Notes under the pieces: model-generated
The model's input: the letters and a program-made list of their open reading frames with translations, nothing else
Told to the model about the DNA's origin: nothing
The model's database searches: none
Shown: positions 1 through 9,856 of the stretch, piece after piece
How the letters are laid out: every line of letters starts with the position of its first letter
Position numbering within the stretch: position 1 is the first letter of the stretch
Position numbers and translations under genes: made by a program
NCBI RefSeq assembly: GCF_002812485.1
Contig: NZ_CP025003.1
Coordinates: 558,001-622,000, forward strand
Source: Dickeya fangzhongdai
GTDB taxonomy: Bacteria; Pseudomonadota; Gammaproteobacteria; Enterobacterales; Enterobacteriaceae
Direction of reading: 5' to 3'
DNA length: 64,000 nt

Positions 1-1
1 C

Positions 2-400
2 AGTCTGGCGGCGTTGTCCGGCGGCGAACGCCAACGGGCGTTTCTGGCGCGCGCGCTGGCGCAGCGTCCGGACGTGCTGCTGCTGGACGAGCCGACCAAC
101 CATCTGGATCCGCTCGGGCGGGCGGCGTTGCTGGCGCTGGTGCGACAGCGCGGCATCGCCGTAGTGGCGGTATTACACGATCTGTCGCTGGTGGAACCGT
201 TCGCCGACCGGGTGCTGGTGCTGTGCCGGGGCCGGCAAGTGTGTTGGGACGCGCCGTCCCAGGCGCTTGCCAGCGATTGCCTGTATCCGGTGTTTGGCAT
301 TCGCAGCTTCACGGTTCCCCATCCGCAAACCGGCCTCCCGTTCCGCTTGTTTGACGTGCCCGCGGGCGCGTGTGCATTCACCACCAGAGGAAGTCTATGA
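2..400 (+). CDS. ATPase subunit of an iron-siderophore-type ABC importer (5' end outside window)
   Basis: The window opens inside this gene; the frame is open from base 2 and gives the last 132 residues. Visible are the ABC signature (LSGGERQR), Walker B followed by the D-loop ([13 protein letters not shown]) and the H-loop histidine (LHDLS). This is the FecE/FhuC/BtuD family that powers uptake of ferric siderophores, haem or cobalamin at the inner membrane. Its stop overlaps the start of the binding-protein gene (ATGA), so the two are translationally coupled in one operon. The substrate cannot be told from the sequence. Walker A lies outside the window. Confidence 0.9.
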   Translation, partial: SLAALSGGERQRAFLARALAQRPDVLLLDEPTNHLDPLGRAALLALVRQRGIAVVAVLHDLSLVEPFADRVLVLCRGRQVCWDAPSQALASDCLYPVFGIRSFTVPHPQTGLPFRLFDVPAGACAFTTRGSL

Positions 401-1389
401 AAATATCATTCGGCGGCGTATCGCCATTCAACGGTTCTGTCGGGCTGATTAGCCTGCTGCTGGGATTCAGCGCCATGACGGCGCAGGCATCGGGGTTTCC
501 GGTTACCGTGCAGAGTTGCGGCAAGCCGCTGACCTTCACCCAGGCGCCGCAGCGCGCCGTCATCAACGATCTCAACATGTCCGAAATGGCGTTCGCGCTG
601 CATCTGCAACCGCAGATCGTCGGCCTGACCGGTATCAGCGGCTGGTACAAGATGACGCCGGAATTCCGCCGGCAAATGGGGGCGATTCCGGAGTTGTCGC
701 CGAAATACCCGTCGCTGGAAACCCTGCTGGGCGCTAACCCGGACTTTTTCTTCGCCGGCTGGAACTACGGCATGAAAGTAGGCGGCGAAGTCACGCCGGA
801 CACGCTGGCGAAATACGGCGTCAAAACGCTGGTGCTGAGTGAAAGCTGTATTTTCGAAGACCGCCATCGCCCGCGCGCCAGCATGGATTTGCTGTACGGC
901 GACGTGCTGACGCTGGGGCAAATTTTCGGCCGCGCGGAACAGGCGCAGGCGCTGGTGGATCAGTGGAAGGCGCGGCTGGCGGCGGTGCCTAAACCGCCGT
1001 CGGGTCAGGCGCCGCTCAAGGTATTCGTCTATGACTCCGGTGAGGATAAACCCTTTACCAGCGGCGTTTACGCCATGCCGACCGCCATTATCGACGCGGC
1101 CGGCGGCCGTAATGTGATGGATGATATGGCGGCGAGCTGGGCCACCACCTCCTGGGAGACGGTGTCGGCGGCGGAGCCGGATCTGATCATTCTGCTGGAT
1201 TACCAGAACGGCGGCGGCGCGGCGGCCTTGCAGCATTTTCTGGAGTCCCACCCGCTGATGAAACACACCCCGGCGGTGGAACATCGGCGTTACCTGAAGC
1301 TGCAATACGCCGAGCTGACGCCGGGGCCGGCCAATATCACCGCGATTGAAAAACTCGCGCACGCGCTTTATCCGGCTGCGGCGCAATGA
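397..1389 (+). CDS. Periplasmic substrate-binding protein of the ABC importer
   Basis: A 330-residue protein with a signal peptide ending near ...MTAQASG. It has the layout of type III (FepB/BtuF-like) binding proteins: two lobes joined by a long helix, with stretches such as [18 protein letters not shown] and [10 protein letters not shown]. Family members capture a metal chelate in the periplasm and hand it to the FecCD permease. The ATG at 397 is preferred because AGAGGA lies upstream and it overlaps the ATPase stop; an upstream in-frame start at 370 would lie inside that gene. The substrate is unknown. A ferric siderophore is the usual guess, but cobalamin or another chelate is possible. 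Confidence 0.85.
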   Translation: MKISFGGVSPFNGSVGLISLLLGFSAMTAQASGFPVTVQSCGKPLTFTQAPQRAVINDLNMSEMAFALHLQPQIVGLTGISGWYKMTPEFRRQMGAIPELSPKYPSLETLLGANPDFFFAGWNYGMKVGGEVTPDTLAKYGVKTLVLSESCIFEDRHRPRASMDLLYGDVLTLGQIFGRAEQAQALVDQWKARLAAVPKPPSGQAPLKVFVYDSGEDKPFTSGVYAMPTAIIDAAGGRNVMDDMAASWATTSWETVSAAEPDLIILLDYQNGGGAAALQHFLESHPLMKHTPAVEHRRYLKLQYAELTPGPANITAIEKLAHALYPAAAQ

Positions 1390-2384
1390 GGGCGCGCCGC
1401 CATTATGCGCTGATCTGCCTGCTGGTATTGGCTCTGCTCCTGGCGATGATGCTGGTCAGCACCGCGGTGGGCGCGATTCGTATTCCGCTGGCGCAGGTGC
1501 TGGCGGCGCTGACGCCGAATCACGGCGACGCGCCGGACAGCGTGCGCCGCATCGTCATGGAACTGCGCCTGCCGCGCACTCTGTTGGCCGCCGTCACTGG
1601 CGCCGGGCTGGCGATGGTCGGCGCGTTGCTGCAAACCACCACCCGCAACGATCTGGCGGATCCGTTCCTGTTCGGCTTGTCCTCCGGCGCGTCGGCGGGC
1701 GCGGTGCTGGTGATTACCCGTTTCGGCGAGTGGTTCGGCGCGTTCACCCTGCCGGCGGCGGCGTTTGGCGGCGGCATTTGTTCGGCGCTGGCGGTGATGG
1801 CGCTGTTTTTCCTGCGACAGGGGCGGCAGGCGGAGCACCTGGTGATTTGCGGGTTGGCTATTTCGTTTCTGTTTGGCGCGCTCACCAGCTATCTGGTGTT
1901 TTCCGGCGACCAGCGCGCCGCCGGTTCGGTGCTGTTCTGGTCGCTGGGCGGGCTGGGGCTGGCGCGCTGGGAGAATCTGCCGGTGGCGTTGTGCAGCCTG
2001 CTATTGCTGCTCGGGTTATTGCTGGCGCGCTGGCGGGCGCTGGATAGCCTGCTGGCCGGGGAACAGACGGCGGCGTCGCTGGGGGTTCACGTCAACCGGT
2101 TGCGGGTCGACGTGTTTCTGTGTTGCGCGCTGGCGACGGCATTGCTGGTGTCGCTGACCGGCGTAATCGGGTTTGTCGGGTTGATGGTGCCGCATTTGTG
2201 CCGCCCGCTGGCCGGGGCGCGTCACCGGCGGCTGGTGCCGCTGTGCGGCCTGCTGGGGGCGGCGCTGCTGTGCGGCGGCGATACCCTCAGCCGGGTGCTG
2301 CTGCCGTCGCAGGAACTGCCGGTGGGGATTGTGACCGCCGGGTTGGGGGGCTGCTTCGTGATTGCCCTGCTGGCAAAACGTTAG
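1386..2384 (+). CDS. FecCD-family permease of the ABC importer
   Basis: A 332-residue, very hydrophobic protein with about ten membrane segments. It carries the family's cytoplasmic coupling region (GFVGLMVPHLCRPLAGARHRRLVPL) near residues 260-285. It forms the inner-membrane channel used with the two preceding gene products. Its ATG overlaps the TGA of the binding-protein gene, so the order is ATPase, binding protein, permease in one transcript. Many siderophore systems put the ATPase last, so this order is slightly unusual. The gene ends just before the ahpC regulatory region; no clear terminator is visible between them. Confidence 0.9.
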   Translation: MRARRHYALICLLVLALLLAMMLVSTAVGAIRIPLAQVLAALTPNHGDAPDSVRRIVMELRLPRTLLAAVTGAGLAMVGALLQTTTRNDLADPFLFGLSSGASAGAVLVITRFGEWFGAFTLPAAAFGGGICSALAVMALFFLRQGRQAEHLVICGLAISFLFGALTSYLVFSGDQRAAGSVLFWSLGGLGLARWENLPVALCSLLLLLGLLLARWRALDSLLAGEQTAASLGVHVNRLRVDVFLCCALATALLVSLTGVIGFVGLMVPHLCRPLAGARHRRLVPLCGLLGAALLCGGDTLSRVLLPSQELPVGIVTAGLGGCFVIALLAKR

Positions 2385-2420
2385 GTATTGCTTATCGATT
2401 TGATACAGACAACGCATTAG
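2381..2420. promoter_or_regulatory. Possible OxyR-type site upstream of ahpC
   Basis: Two TATC/GATA-containing blocks about one helical turn apart resemble the tandem OxyR consensus, at roughly 9-10 matches per block by eye. They lie 70-105 bases before the ahpC ATG, where OxyR acts in enteric bacteria. The match is imperfect and overlaps the permease stop codon, so this is a tentative call resting partly on known ahpC regulation. Confidence 0.4.
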
Positions 2421-2487
2421 CGACATGCATCACATTTTTGTACCTTACATCTCAAGCCAAACACATTGAACCGATGAGGAAAACGAG

Positions 2488-3051
2488 ATGTCCGTGATCA
2501 ATACTAAAGTTAAACCGTTTAAAAATCAGGCTTTCAAAGAGGGTCAGTTCATCGAAGTGACCGAGAAAAACATTGAAGGCAAATGGAGCGTGTTCTTCTT
2601 CTATCCGGCTGACTTTACGTTTGTCTGCCCGACCGAACTGGGCGACGTAGCGGATTTCTATGATGAATTCCAGAAAATCGGCGTAGACATCTACTCTGTG
2701 TCCACCGACACCCACTTTACTCACAAAGCCTGGCACAGCAGCTCCGACACTATCGCCAAAATCAAATACGCGATGATCGGCGACCCGACCTGCCAGCTGA
2801 CCCGCAACTTCGAAAACCTGCGTGAAGACCAGGGTCTGGCTGACCGCGGCACCTTCATCGTTGACCCGGAAGGCATCATCCAGGCGGTGGAAATCACGGC
2901 GGAAGGCATCGGCCGCGACGCGTCCGACCTGCTGCGTAAAGTGAAAGCCGCCCAGTACGTGGCGTCTCACCCGGGTGAAGTGTGCCCGGCCAAATGGAAA
3001 GAAGGCGATGCCACGCTGGCGCCGTCTTTGGACCTGGTTGGCAAAATCTAA
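2488..3051 (+). CDS. ahpC: Alkyl hydroperoxide reductase subunit C (2-Cys peroxiredoxin)
   Basis: A 187-residue cytosolic peroxiredoxin of the usual enteric length. The peroxidatic cysteine is C47 in FTFVCPTE, and the resolving cysteine lies in the C-terminal [10 protein letters not shown] motif. It reduces hydrogen peroxide, organic hydroperoxides and peroxynitrite, and is re-reduced by AhpF encoded next door. The ATG follows a GAGGAAAACGAG ribosome site. It is followed by a hairpin and then ahpF, as in other Enterobacterales, so it is probably made in excess of AhpF. OxyR control is expected from the family and from a weak upstream motif. Confidence 0.98.
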   Translation: MSVINTKVKPFKNQAFKEGQFIEVTEKNIEGKWSVFFFYPADFTFVCPTELGDVADFYDEFQKIGVDIYSVSTDTHFTHKAWHSSSDTIAKIKYAMIGDPTCQLTRNFENLREDQGLADRGTFIVDPEGIIQAVEITAEGIGRDASDLLRKVKAAQYVASHPGEVCPAKWKEGDATLAPSLDLVGKI

Positions 3052-3076
3052 GTCCGACTCTCCCTCTGATGCTTTT

Positions 3077-3102
3077 ATCGGGTGCGTTGCACCCGATTTT
3101 TT
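3077..3102 (+). terminator. Attenuator/partial terminator between ahpC and ahpF
   Basis: A perfect 9-bp stem (ATCGGGTGC / GCACCCGAT) with a 3-nt loop is followed by a run of six T. It sits between ahpC and ahpF, 22 bases before the ahpF start. The likely role is partial termination, giving more ahpC than ahpF mRNA. Confidence 0.8.
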
Positions 3103-3124
3103 ACGCCAACGCCAAGGATAATCT

Positions 3125-4687
3125 ATGCTCGACAATAACATGCAGCTCCAGTTGAAAGCCTATCTGGAAAAATTAACCAAACCTGTTGAGTTAGTGGCGA
3201 CGCTGGACGACTCAGCCAAATCCGCTGAAGTTCGGGAATTGCTGACCGAAATCGCCGGATTGTCCGACAAAGTCAGTTTCTTTGAAAATAACGATCTGCC
3301 GGTGCGTAAACCTTCGTTCCTGATAACCAATCCGGGATCGGCCAACGGGCCGCGTTTTGCCGGTGCGCCGATGGGGCATGAGTTTACTTCGCTGGTGCTG
3401 GCGTTGTTGCAGACCGGTGGTCACCCGTCGAAAGAAGCGAAAGAGTTACTCGATCAAATTCGCGATCTGGACGGCAAATTCCACTTTGAAACCTATTACT
3501 CGCTGACCTGCCACAACTGTCCGGATGTGGTGCAGGCGCTGAATTTAATGTCCGTTCTGAACCCGAACGTCACCCACACCGCGATTGACGGCGGCGTGTT
3601 TCAGGATGAGATCAAAGACCGCAATATCATGGGCGTGCCCACGGTATTCCTGAACGGCGAACACTTCAGCCAGGGCCGCATGAGCCTGGGGGAAATCGTC
3701 GGCAAGGTAGACACCGGCGCCAACGCCCGCGTGGTCGACAAACTGAATAGCCGCCCGGTGTATGACGTGCTGATCGTCGGCAGCGGCCCGGCGGGCGCGG
3801 CAGCCGCCGTATACGCGGCCCGTAAGGGCATCCGCACCGGTCTGGTGGGCGAGCGTTTCGGCGGCCAGATTCTGGATACCGTCGATATCGAAAACTACAT
3901 TTCGGTGCCGAAGACCGAAGGCGCCAAACTGGCGACCGCGCTGAAAACCCACGTGGACGACTACGATGTCGACGTTATCGATCTGCAAAGCGCGCAGAAA
4001 CTGATTCCGGCTTCCGAACCGGGCCAACCGCACCAGATTGAAACCGTCTCCGGCGCGGTGCTGAAATCCCGCAGCATCATCATTGCCACCGGCGCGCGCT
4101 GGCGCAACATGAACGTGCCGGGCGAAGATCAGTACCGCACCCGCGGCGTGACCTACTGCCCGCACTGCGACGGCCCGCTGTTCAAAGGCAAGCACGTGGC
4201 GGTGATCGGCGGCGGCAACTCCGGCGTGGAAGCGGCCATCGACCTGGCGGGCGTGGTGAAACACGTTACCCTGCTGGAGTTCGCGCCGGAGCTGAAAGCG
4301 GACTCGGTGTTGCAGGACAAACTGCGTAGCCTGCCGAACGTGGACGTGATCGTGAATGCTCAGACCACCGAAGTGCTGGGCGACGGTCAGAAAGTCACCG
4401 GCCTGCAGTACAAAGATCGCGTTACTGACAGCGTTCACAAGCTGGCGCTGGAAGGGATTTTCGTGCAGATCGGCCTGCTGCCCAACACCGGCTGGCTGGA
4501 AGGCGCGGTTGACCGCAACCGCATCGGTGAAATCGAAATCGATGCCCGTTGCGAAACCAGCGTGAAAGGCGTGTTTGCGGCGGGCGACTGCACCACCGTG
4601 CCTTACAAGCAGATCATTATCGCCACCGGTGAAGGGGCCAAAGCCTCCCTGAGCGCGTTTGATTATTTGATCAGAACCCAGGCTTGA
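3125..4687 (+). CDS. ahpF: Alkyl hydroperoxide reductase subunit F (flavin disulfide reductase)
   Basis: A 520-residue flavoprotein of the normal length for the family. The N-terminal thioredoxin-fold domain carries the C129-H-N-C132 redox pair. The FAD-binding [10 protein letters not shown] motif begins near residue 218, the second redox pair YCPHC lies near residue 345, and an NAD(H)-binding GGGNSG motif follows. It passes electrons from NADH through FAD and both disulfides to AhpC. The ATG follows AAGGATAATCT. It is co-transcribed with ahpC past the attenuator hairpin and ends at a strong terminator. Confidence 0.98.
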   Translation: MLDNNMQLQLKAYLEKLTKPVELVATLDDSAKSAEVRELLTEIAGLSDKVSFFENNDLPVRKPSFLITNPGSANGPRFAGAPMGHEFTSLVLALLQTGGHPSKEAKELLDQIRDLDGKFHFETYYSLTCHNCPDVVQALNLMSVLNPNVTHTAIDGGVFQDEIKDRNIMGVPTVFLNGEHFSQGRMSLGEIVGKVDTGANARVVDKLNSRPVYDVLIVGSGPAGAAAAVYAARKGIRTGLVGERFGGQILDTVDIENYISVPKTEGAKLATALKTHVDDYDVDVIDLQSAQKLIPASEPGQPHQIETVSGAVLKSRSIIIATGARWRNMNVPGEDQYRTRGVTYCPHCDGPLFKGKHVAVIGGGNSGVEAAIDLAGVVKHVTLLEFAPELKADSVLQDKLRSLPNVDVIVNAQTTEVLGDGQKVTGLQYKDRVTDSVHKLALEGIFVQIGLLPNTGWLEGAVDRNRIGEIEIDARCETSVKGVFAAGDCTTVPYKQIIIATGEGAKASLSAFDYLIRTQA

Positions 4688-4778
4688 TAGGTCCGAACCT
4701 TGTTCCATCCTGTGGCCTGACCGGCCGCTTTCGGGCTGTTACCCTCATACATTAACCTGAACTTTCAGGCGACCCGAC

Positions 4779-4808
4779 CCCCTTCAGCATGTCTGAAGGG
4801 GTTTTTTT
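4779..4808 (+). terminator. Rho-independent terminator of ahpCF
   Basis: A 9-bp stem (CCCCTTCAG / CTGAAGGGG) with a 5-nt loop is followed by seven T, about 90 bases after the ahpF stop. Confidence 0.9.
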
Positions 4809-4891
4809 ATGGCGTGCTCCAGACCACTACTCTGCGGGCCGCCGCGCTGCGACGTCAAAAATTTCTCCCGAAAATTCGTTATTAACGCCGG

Positions 4892-5722
4892 TCAGACGGT
4901 CAAGGGCACGGTGGTGACCGGCTGACCGACTTTCAACTGGGTATCGAACGCGAACATGTCGTTGAAGACGCAGAATTCCGGCACGCCCAGTTCCAGCACC
5001 GGCACCTGTTGCTGCAAATAACGCAGGCACGCCTGCTGGGCTTGCAGATACGCTTGCGATTCCTCTTCCGTCATCCAGCGCACCAGATAGGCCAGCGTGA
5101 CGTGAAAGCCATAGCTATCGTGGTCCGGCGCGCGGATCGCCAGCCGTTCGGACAGCCGATCTCGCAGGGTGCGCAGCTTGCGTTCCTCGTTGTCGTCCAG
5201 CGGCGTCAGGCGTAGCGTGGCGCCGGAGTCCTGTCGGGCGTTGAAATCGGTGATGCGCAGTTTAAACGGCGGCGTGGCCTGCAAATCGAATCCCGCCAGC
5301 TTGCGTACCAGATGACTGCTGCAGGCTTGCAGCGGCGCGTCGGTCGGCAGGTCGGCCGGCCAAAATGGCAGTCTGCGTTTGGATTCGGTCACGCCTTCAA
5401 ACACCGTCATGTGGTAACTGGAGGGCGGGGTGAAGGTCAGGCAGTGGCTGAAATCCTGTTGCCTGAGCGTATCACGCACCGCCGTAAAGGCATCCGACGC
5501 GCTGGAACCCAGCGGGATGTGGGAAATAATGGTGTTGCCGGGGAAGCGCCTGACGCTGCCGTCGGGGTTGAATTTACCGCCGATGTCGCGCGGCGTGGGC
5601 ACCAGGGAACCGGATGGGCGCATGGTGCTGAACGTGTCGTCGGCTCTGGCGTTGGCGAACAACGACATACCGTAAGCCAACAGCGGCAGTTGTAAGACGA
5701 AGCGGCGGCGTAACGGGTTCAT
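4892..5722 (-). CDS. DUF1868-type 2H phosphoesterase-like exported protein
   Basis: A 276-residue protein with two H-x-T motifs, H104-M-T106 (YHMTVFEG) and H207-V-T209 (FHVTLAYL). These define the 2H phosphoesterase fold and are spaced as in DUF1868 proteins. Known 2H enzymes act on 2',3'-cyclic phosphates or related phosphodiesters; the substrate here is unknown. The N-terminus (NPLRRRFVLQLPLLAYGMSLFANARA) looks like a signal peptide with a Tat-like twin-arginine start, so the protein is probably periplasmic, which is unusual for this fold. It is a single gene, convergent with ahpF. A GGAGGAAT ribosome site precedes the ATG. Confidence 0.8.
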   Translation of the reverse strand: MNPLRRRFVLQLPLLAYGMSLFANARADDTFSTMRPSGSLVPTPRDIGGKFNPDGSVRRFPGNTIISHIPLGSSASDAFTAVRDTLRQQDFSHCLTFTPPSSYHMTVFEGVTESKRRLPFWPADLPTDAPLQACSSHLVRKLAGFDLQATPPFKLRITDFNARQDSGATLRLTPLDDNEERKLRTLRDRLSERLAIRAPDHDSYGFHVTLAYLVRWMTEEESQAYLQAQQACLRYLQQQVPVLELGVPEFCVFNDMFAFDTQLKVGQPVTTVPLTV

Positions 5723-6018
5723 GATTCCTCCGAGTGGTTGGTGATTGACATACCCTTCATGCTTCAGATGGCAGGAGGGGGCTGTGTGATGCGGCTTGCA
5801 TCAGCCCGAATTATTGGGGGTATCGACATGTGTTTGCCTAGGTTAGGCGCACTTTGATGACGGGTAAATTTCACGCAGTCATGAAGTTGTAAGCGGATCT
5901 TAATCGCGCCGTGCCTGACATGTTGCTGTCATCGGCCGGTGACAGGATGAGTTTTTTGCTTCGTCACGCTTGCTGACGCCATTTCTTCATTGACTTCACC
6001 GCACCAGGAAAACCGATT

Positions 6019-6699
6019 ATGCGTCCTCAACCGCCATCGCCGGTGCTCAGCCCGGAACCCCGCCTTGCCAGTGATGTAAAAGCCCACCATATCGAATTGG
6101 GGCGCTGGACGGAAGTGGCTGAACGTACCGTGCTCAACCATGTCTCGTTGGGCGATTACAGCTACATCATGAATGACTGCGACCTGATGTTTACCCACAT
6201 CGGCAAATTTACCTCGATCGCCTCGCATGTGCGGGTCAATCCCAGCAACCACCCGTGGTGGCGGCCGACGCTGCATCATTTCACCTATCGCCCCGGCAAA
6301 TACCGCCTGAGCGATAACCCGGCGGCGGTGGACGAGGAAATTTTCACCTGGCGTCAGCAGGATAACGTCGTGATCGGCCATGATGTCTGGATCGGCCACG
6401 GCGCCATCGTGCTGCCGGGGGTGACCATCGGCAACGGCGCTATCGTCGGCGCAGGCAGCATCGTAACCAAGCCGGTGCCGGCCTGGACGGTGGTGGTCGG
6501 TAACCCGGCGCGGGTGCTGCGTCCGCGCTTTGAAGACCCGGCGGTGGCGGAAAAACTGGAGCAACTGCGCTGGTGGGACTGGCCGGACGAGAAAATTCGC
6601 GATCATCTACACCTGTTCCAGCAGGATGTGACCACGTTCGTCGACTATTTCTATCGCGACGCGTCGTTCCCGACGCCGTCTGATCAACTGCCGCGATAG
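6019..6699 (+). CDS. Hexapeptide-repeat acetyltransferase (phosphonate-cluster / xenobiotic type)
   Basis: A 226-residue left-handed beta-helix transferase. Isoleucine/valine-rich hexapeptide repeats run from about residue 115 to 160 ([33 protein letters not shown]), followed by the conserved [13 protein letters not shown]. The early part ([16 protein letters not shown]) resembles the transferase family often found with phosphonate genes and the CatB/xenobiotic acetyltransferases. No phn genes are nearby, so the acceptor is unknown. The gene stands alone and its 3' end overlaps the convergent hpxT by 16 bases. The ATG at 6019 is in an ordinary context with no strong ribosome site visible. Confidence 0.8.
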   Translation: MRPQPPSPVLSPEPRLASDVKAHHIELGRWTEVAERTVLNHVSLGDYSYIMNDCDLMFTHIGKFTSIASHVRVNPSNHPWWRPTLHHFTYRPGKYRLSDNPAAVDEEIFTWRQQDNVVIGHDVWIGHGAIVLPGVTIGNGAIVGAGSIVTKPVPAWTVVVGNPARVLRPRFEDPAVAEKLEQLRWWDWPDEKIRDHLHLFQQDVTTFVDYFYRDASFPTPSDQLPR

Positions 6700-7016
6700 G
6701 TAGACCACGACCAGGGCGAAATCAGAAACGGCAGGTGGTAATGCCCGACGTCGCCCAGCCGCACGTCAATCTGCGCGCTCACGTACAGCGCTTCCCGGTT
6801 GCCGGCGGCAAACCAACGGCCGATATCGGCCGTCAGGCGGTAGTGACCGGCGGGCAGCGGGTCGGGCGTGAAGCTGGCGATGCGGCCGTCATCATTGGTC
6901 TGATGCTGCGCTACCGGTTGCCAGCTGTCATGCACGCGTCGCTCCAGCAGAACCAGGATGCCCGTCGCCGGCTGGCCCAGCGCCGTATCCAGAATGTGGG
7001 TGCTGAGGGTACTCAT
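6684..7016 (-). CDS. hpxT: 5-hydroxyisourate hydrolase
   Basis: A 110-residue transthyretin-related protein ending in the diagnostic YRGS tetrapeptide, with the N-terminal catalytic histidine in STHILDTA. It hydrolyses 5-hydroxyisourate, the product of urate oxidation, to OHCU (2-oxo-4-hydroxy-4-carboxy-5-ureidoimidazoline). It follows hpxQ with an ATGA overlap, so both come from one transcript. No signal peptide is seen, so it should act in the cytoplasm, unlike the periplasmic homologue of E. coli. Its 3' end overlaps the convergent acetyltransferase gene. Confidence 0.93.
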   Translation of the reverse strand: MSTLSTHILDTALGQPATGILVLLERRVHDSWQPVAQHQTNDDGRIASFTPDPLPAGHYRLTADIGRWFAAGNREALYVSAQIDVRLGDVGHYHLPFLISPWSWSTYRGS

Positions 7017-7513
7017 TCGCCGATAGTTCCTTCCAGTCTGAGCAGGGTAATCTGGCGCAACTGTTCCAGCGCTTCCGCCGTTTCCTGCTGGGGGGTGTTT
7101 TGCAGCCGGCGGTGCAGAATTTGCAGGATTTCTTCGCCGCTGCGGCCTTTGGCGCGAATCAGAAACACCCGGCCAAAGTGGGATTCGTAACGGGCGTTGC
7201 CCGCCCGTAATGCGTTGGTCAGCGTGTTATCGTTGGACCGTACCGCCGCCTGTTCCTGACGCGATAGGCCGGCCTCCGGCGTCGGGGCGTGCGCCGGCTC
7301 GCCGATACGCGGGTGCGTGCGCAGCGCCTGAGCCAGTTCTTCTTCCTGCCAGCCTTGCGTGGCCTGTAATCCAGCCGCCAGCAACGCCGCGCGGTTGCCG
7401 TAGGGACGGCCGGCGGTGACCTGCTTTGCCCAGCCGGGCAGGGTCACGCACGGCGTTATCAGCGCCACCGCTTCGCTGACACTGAGCAGATTAAACTGTT
7501 CTAACGTGATCAT
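7013..7513 (-). CDS. hpxQ: OHCU decarboxylase (ureidoimidazoline decarboxylase)
   Basis: A 166-residue helical protein with the family motif H67-P-R-I-G-E and the later SNDNTLTNALRAGNARYESHFGRVFLIRAKGRS segment typical of UraD/HpxQ. It decarboxylates OHCU stereospecifically to S-allantoin, completing the urate-to-allantoin route with hpxO and hpxT. It is the first gene of the hpxQT pair. The promoter should lie in the 240-base gap 7514-7753, which shows no obvious operator. Confidence 0.93.
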   Translation of the reverse strand: MITLEQFNLLSVSEAVALITPCVTLPGWAKQVTAGRPYGNRAALLAAGLQATQGWQEEELAQALRTHPRIGEPAHAPTPEAGLSRQEQAAVRSNDNTLTNALRAGNARYESHFGRVFLIRAKGRSGEEILQILHRRLQNTPQQETAEALEQLRQITLLRLEGTIGE

Positions 7514-7753
7514 CGTCGCTCCTTGTTCGGTTGTATTGACGCAATACGGCGCAAATTCCCTGTTGTCACGCCGGTTTCACAGGATAGGATTTTTCTTTTT
7601 GCAACCCACTTGCAACTAACATGCCAGCCGTAATTCGACCGACGGCTCGGAAACCGGTGTAGTCTGGCGCATACAACCGGTTCACGGTGGCGCAACGCAC
7701 TGCACTTTTGTGGTGCATTTGCAGGGTAATCGGTCCGGCGCACCGGAACGGCG

Positions 7754-8692
7754 TCACGTCGATGAAGGGGAATGCCGCCCGGTTGTCTCTGCATCCAGTT
7801 GTTCGATCGCCTGAGTAAAGTGAGTAATCACTAATTGTGCAGCGCGCGACAACTGGCGGCTGGGAGCAACGCACAGCGCCAGGGTCAGCGGCCGCACCGC
7901 CTGATGGGTGAAGGGCACGAACGCCAGTGACCCCTCGCGCACTTCGCTATAAACATCCAGCAGACTCAGCACGCCGACTCCCACGCCCTGACGCACCAGC
8001 GACTTCATCACCCGCAGGTCGTTGCACACCATGTGTTGCGCCGGGGTCAGGTTATGCCGGTGGTACAGCCCTTCGGTACGCTCATGCACCATCAGCGGTG
8101 CGGCGGGTAAGAGTTGCCGGTCCGCTGCCAGCTGGCTGACAGTGAGCGCCCGCTCACTAGCCAGTGGATGGTTAGGGCGCATCACCGCGCCGATGGGAAT
8201 TTCGGTGAACGCACGCACTTCAATGCCCCGGCTTTCCAGCGGGTCGAGCAGCAGGCCGATATCCACCTCCGCTTCCGCCACCAGCCCGTTAATAATGTGG
8301 CTTTCATGGGTGTGAATATCGAAGGTCAGGTGAGGATACTGGCGGCTTACCGTCGCCAGCGCCTGTATCAGCGGCCCGTCGCTTAGTGCGGCGATCATCG
8401 CCACCGACACATGACCGCGCCGCAGCCCCTGCAGGTCGTCGAAGCGCTGGCGAGTGAGCGCGTACTCCTTTTTCCAGCGGCACAGGTCGCTGTAGAGCAA
8501 TTCGCCGGCGGTGGTCAGCCGCAGTCCGGCAGGCAGCCGTTCAAACAGTGGCGTTTCCATCATCGCTTCCGCCAGCAGAATCTGCCGGTTGATGGCGGAA
8601 CTGGAAACGTGCAGCACCTCGGCCGCCTTGCGCAGGCTGCCGGTGCGGGCGACCGCCATAAAATAGTGGGAAAAGCGGGAAAAGGGGTCCAT
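7754..8692 (-). CDS. hpxR: LysR-family regulator of purine catabolism
   Basis: A 312-residue LysR regulator. The winged-helix DNA-binding domain (SRFSHYFMAVARTGSLRKAAEVLHVSSSAINRQI) occupies residues 3-60, followed by a periplasmic-binding-protein-like effector domain. The methionine at 8692 is chosen because AGGTGAAG precedes it; an upstream in-frame start at 8779 would cover the promoter. It is divergent from hpxD, the arrangement known for hpxR in Klebsiella, so it probably controls hpxDE and perhaps hpxO. The effector is inferred to be a purine or derivative. Confidence 0.85.
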   Translation of the reverse strand: MDPFSRFSHYFMAVARTGSLRKAAEVLHVSSSAINRQILLAEAMMETPLFERLPAGLRLTTAGELLYSDLCRWKKEYALTRQRFDDLQGLRRGHVSVAMIAALSDGPLIQALATVSRQYPHLTFDIHTHESHIINGLVAEAEVDIGLLLDPLESRGIEVRAFTEIPIGAVMRPNHPLASERALTVSQLAADRQLLPAAPLMVHERTEGLYHRHNLTPAQHMVCNDLRVMKSLVRQGVGVGVLSLLDVYSEVREGSLAFVPFTHQAVRPLTLALCVAPSRQLSRAAQLVITHFTQAIEQLDAETTGRHSPSST

Positions 8693-8759
8693 CGGCTTCA
8701 CCTGTACGAATTTTTGCAGCGAAGATGTTAAAAATCTATTATGGACTGCAACACTTCCT

Positions 8760-8774
8760 GTTATCCACAATAAC
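8760..8774. promoter_or_regulatory. Possible LysR-type box in the hpxR-hpxD divergent region
   Basis: An inverted repeat GTTAT-N5-ATAAC lies between the hpxR and hpxD starts, about 50 bases before hpxD. Its spacing and A/T-rich arms suit a LysR-type target. The call is tentative; no second site was clearly recognised. Confidence 0.35.
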
Positions 8775-8821
8775 CTCACCTGTTAATTTTCCCGGCCGCC
8801 GACGGCATACAAGGTGATGTG

Positions 8822-9856
8822 ATGAAACCCACGCTGACACCCCCTGCACACTGTTCCTTCGAGGTAGAAGATTGGATCCGTCTGGCGCGCTGCTGGCATC
8901 CGGTGGCGCTGGCGAGCGACGTCGGCCCCGCGCCGACGCAGGTCACGCTGCTGGATGAGCAACTGGTGGTGTACCGAATCGGTGACGAGATCGTGGCGGC
9001 GCGTGACATTTGCCCGCACCGCGGCGTGCCGCTCAGTATGGGATCGCACGATGGCGAGGGCATCGTTTGCCCCTACCACGGGCTGCGTTTCGGCGCCGGT
9101 GGGCGCTGCAACCGCGTGCCGGCCAGCCCGGAGCAGCCGATTCCCGCCAAGCTGCATCTGAATACTTTTGCGGCGCGCGAGCAGTATGGGCTGGTGTGGG
9201 TGTGCCTGGCGCCGCCGGACGGCATTCTGCCGGAACTGCCGTTCATGCCGCACTGGAATGACGCCGGTTTCCAGCAGATTGTCTGCCCGTCGTTTGATAT
9301 CGCCGGGTTTGCCGGTCGCCAGATTGAAGGCTTTCTTGATGTAGCCCACTTTGCCTGGGTGCATACCGACACCTTTGCCGACCCGGACAATCAACAGGTT
9401 CCCGATTATCAGCCGATGGAAACGCCGTATGGTTTCAGCGTGGACTACGTCAGTTCGGTGTCGAATTTTGCCCGCGGTTCCGCACGGCAGGCGCCGGAAG
9501 GGTTCGCCTGGCTGCGCCATTTCGAGATGTTCCTGCCGTTTACCGCCACACTGACCATCCATTTCCCGGATGACGGGCGGCTGGTGATCATGAATGCCGC
9601 TTCGCCGGTTTCGGCGCGCAAAACCCGCCTGTTTGTGCCGATCGCCCGTAATTTCGATCTGCACATTCCGGTGGAGGATGTGCATGCCTTCAACCTGCGG
9701 GTGTTCGAGGAGGATCGGGCGATGGTGGAAAGCCAGCGACCGGAGCATCTGCCGCTGGACCTGACGCTGGAAGCGCACATTCCGGCGGATCGCAGCTCGA
9801 TCGCCTATCGTCGCGGCCTGAAAAAGCTGGGGTATGGCGAGTTCTTTCTGGTATGA
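8822..9856 (+). CDS. hpxD: Rieske non-haem iron oxygenase, hypoxanthine oxidation component
   Basis: A 344-residue ring-hydroxylating oxygenase alpha-type subunit. The Rieske [2Fe-2S] motif is C-P-H-R-G...C-P-Y-H-G near residues 62-85. The mononuclear iron site begins at DVAHFAWVHTDTF near residue 175. In Klebsiella, HpxD with its reductase HpxE oxidises hypoxanthine towards xanthine and urate in place of a molybdenum xanthine dehydrogenase; the same role is inferred here. The ATG at 8822 follows AAGGTGATG. Its stop overlaps the hpxE start (ATGA), so the two are coupled. Confidence 0.88.
   Translation: MKPTLTPPAHCSFEVEDWIRLARCWHPVALASDVGPAPTQVTLLDEQLVVYRIGDEIVAARDICPHRGVPLSMGSHDGEGIVCPYHGLRFGAGGRCNRVPASPEQPIPAKLHLNTFAAREQYGLVWVCLAPPDGILPELPFMPHWNDAGFQQIVCPSFDIAGFAGRQIEGFLDVAHFAWVHTDTFADPDNQQVPDYQPMETPYGFSVDYVSSVSNFARGSARQAPEGFAWLRHFEMFLPFTATLTIHFPDDGRLVIMNAASPVSARKTRLFVPIARNFDLHIPVEDVHAFNLRVFEEDRAMVESQRPEHLPLDLTLEAHIPADRSSIAYRRGLKKLGYGEFFLV

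Noticed and set aside
406..4708. Long minus-strand frames opposite the binding-protein gene (406-1386) and ahpF (3545-4708)
   Set aside because: Both lie fully opposite well-supported genes and encode Arg/Gln/His-rich sequences with no motif.
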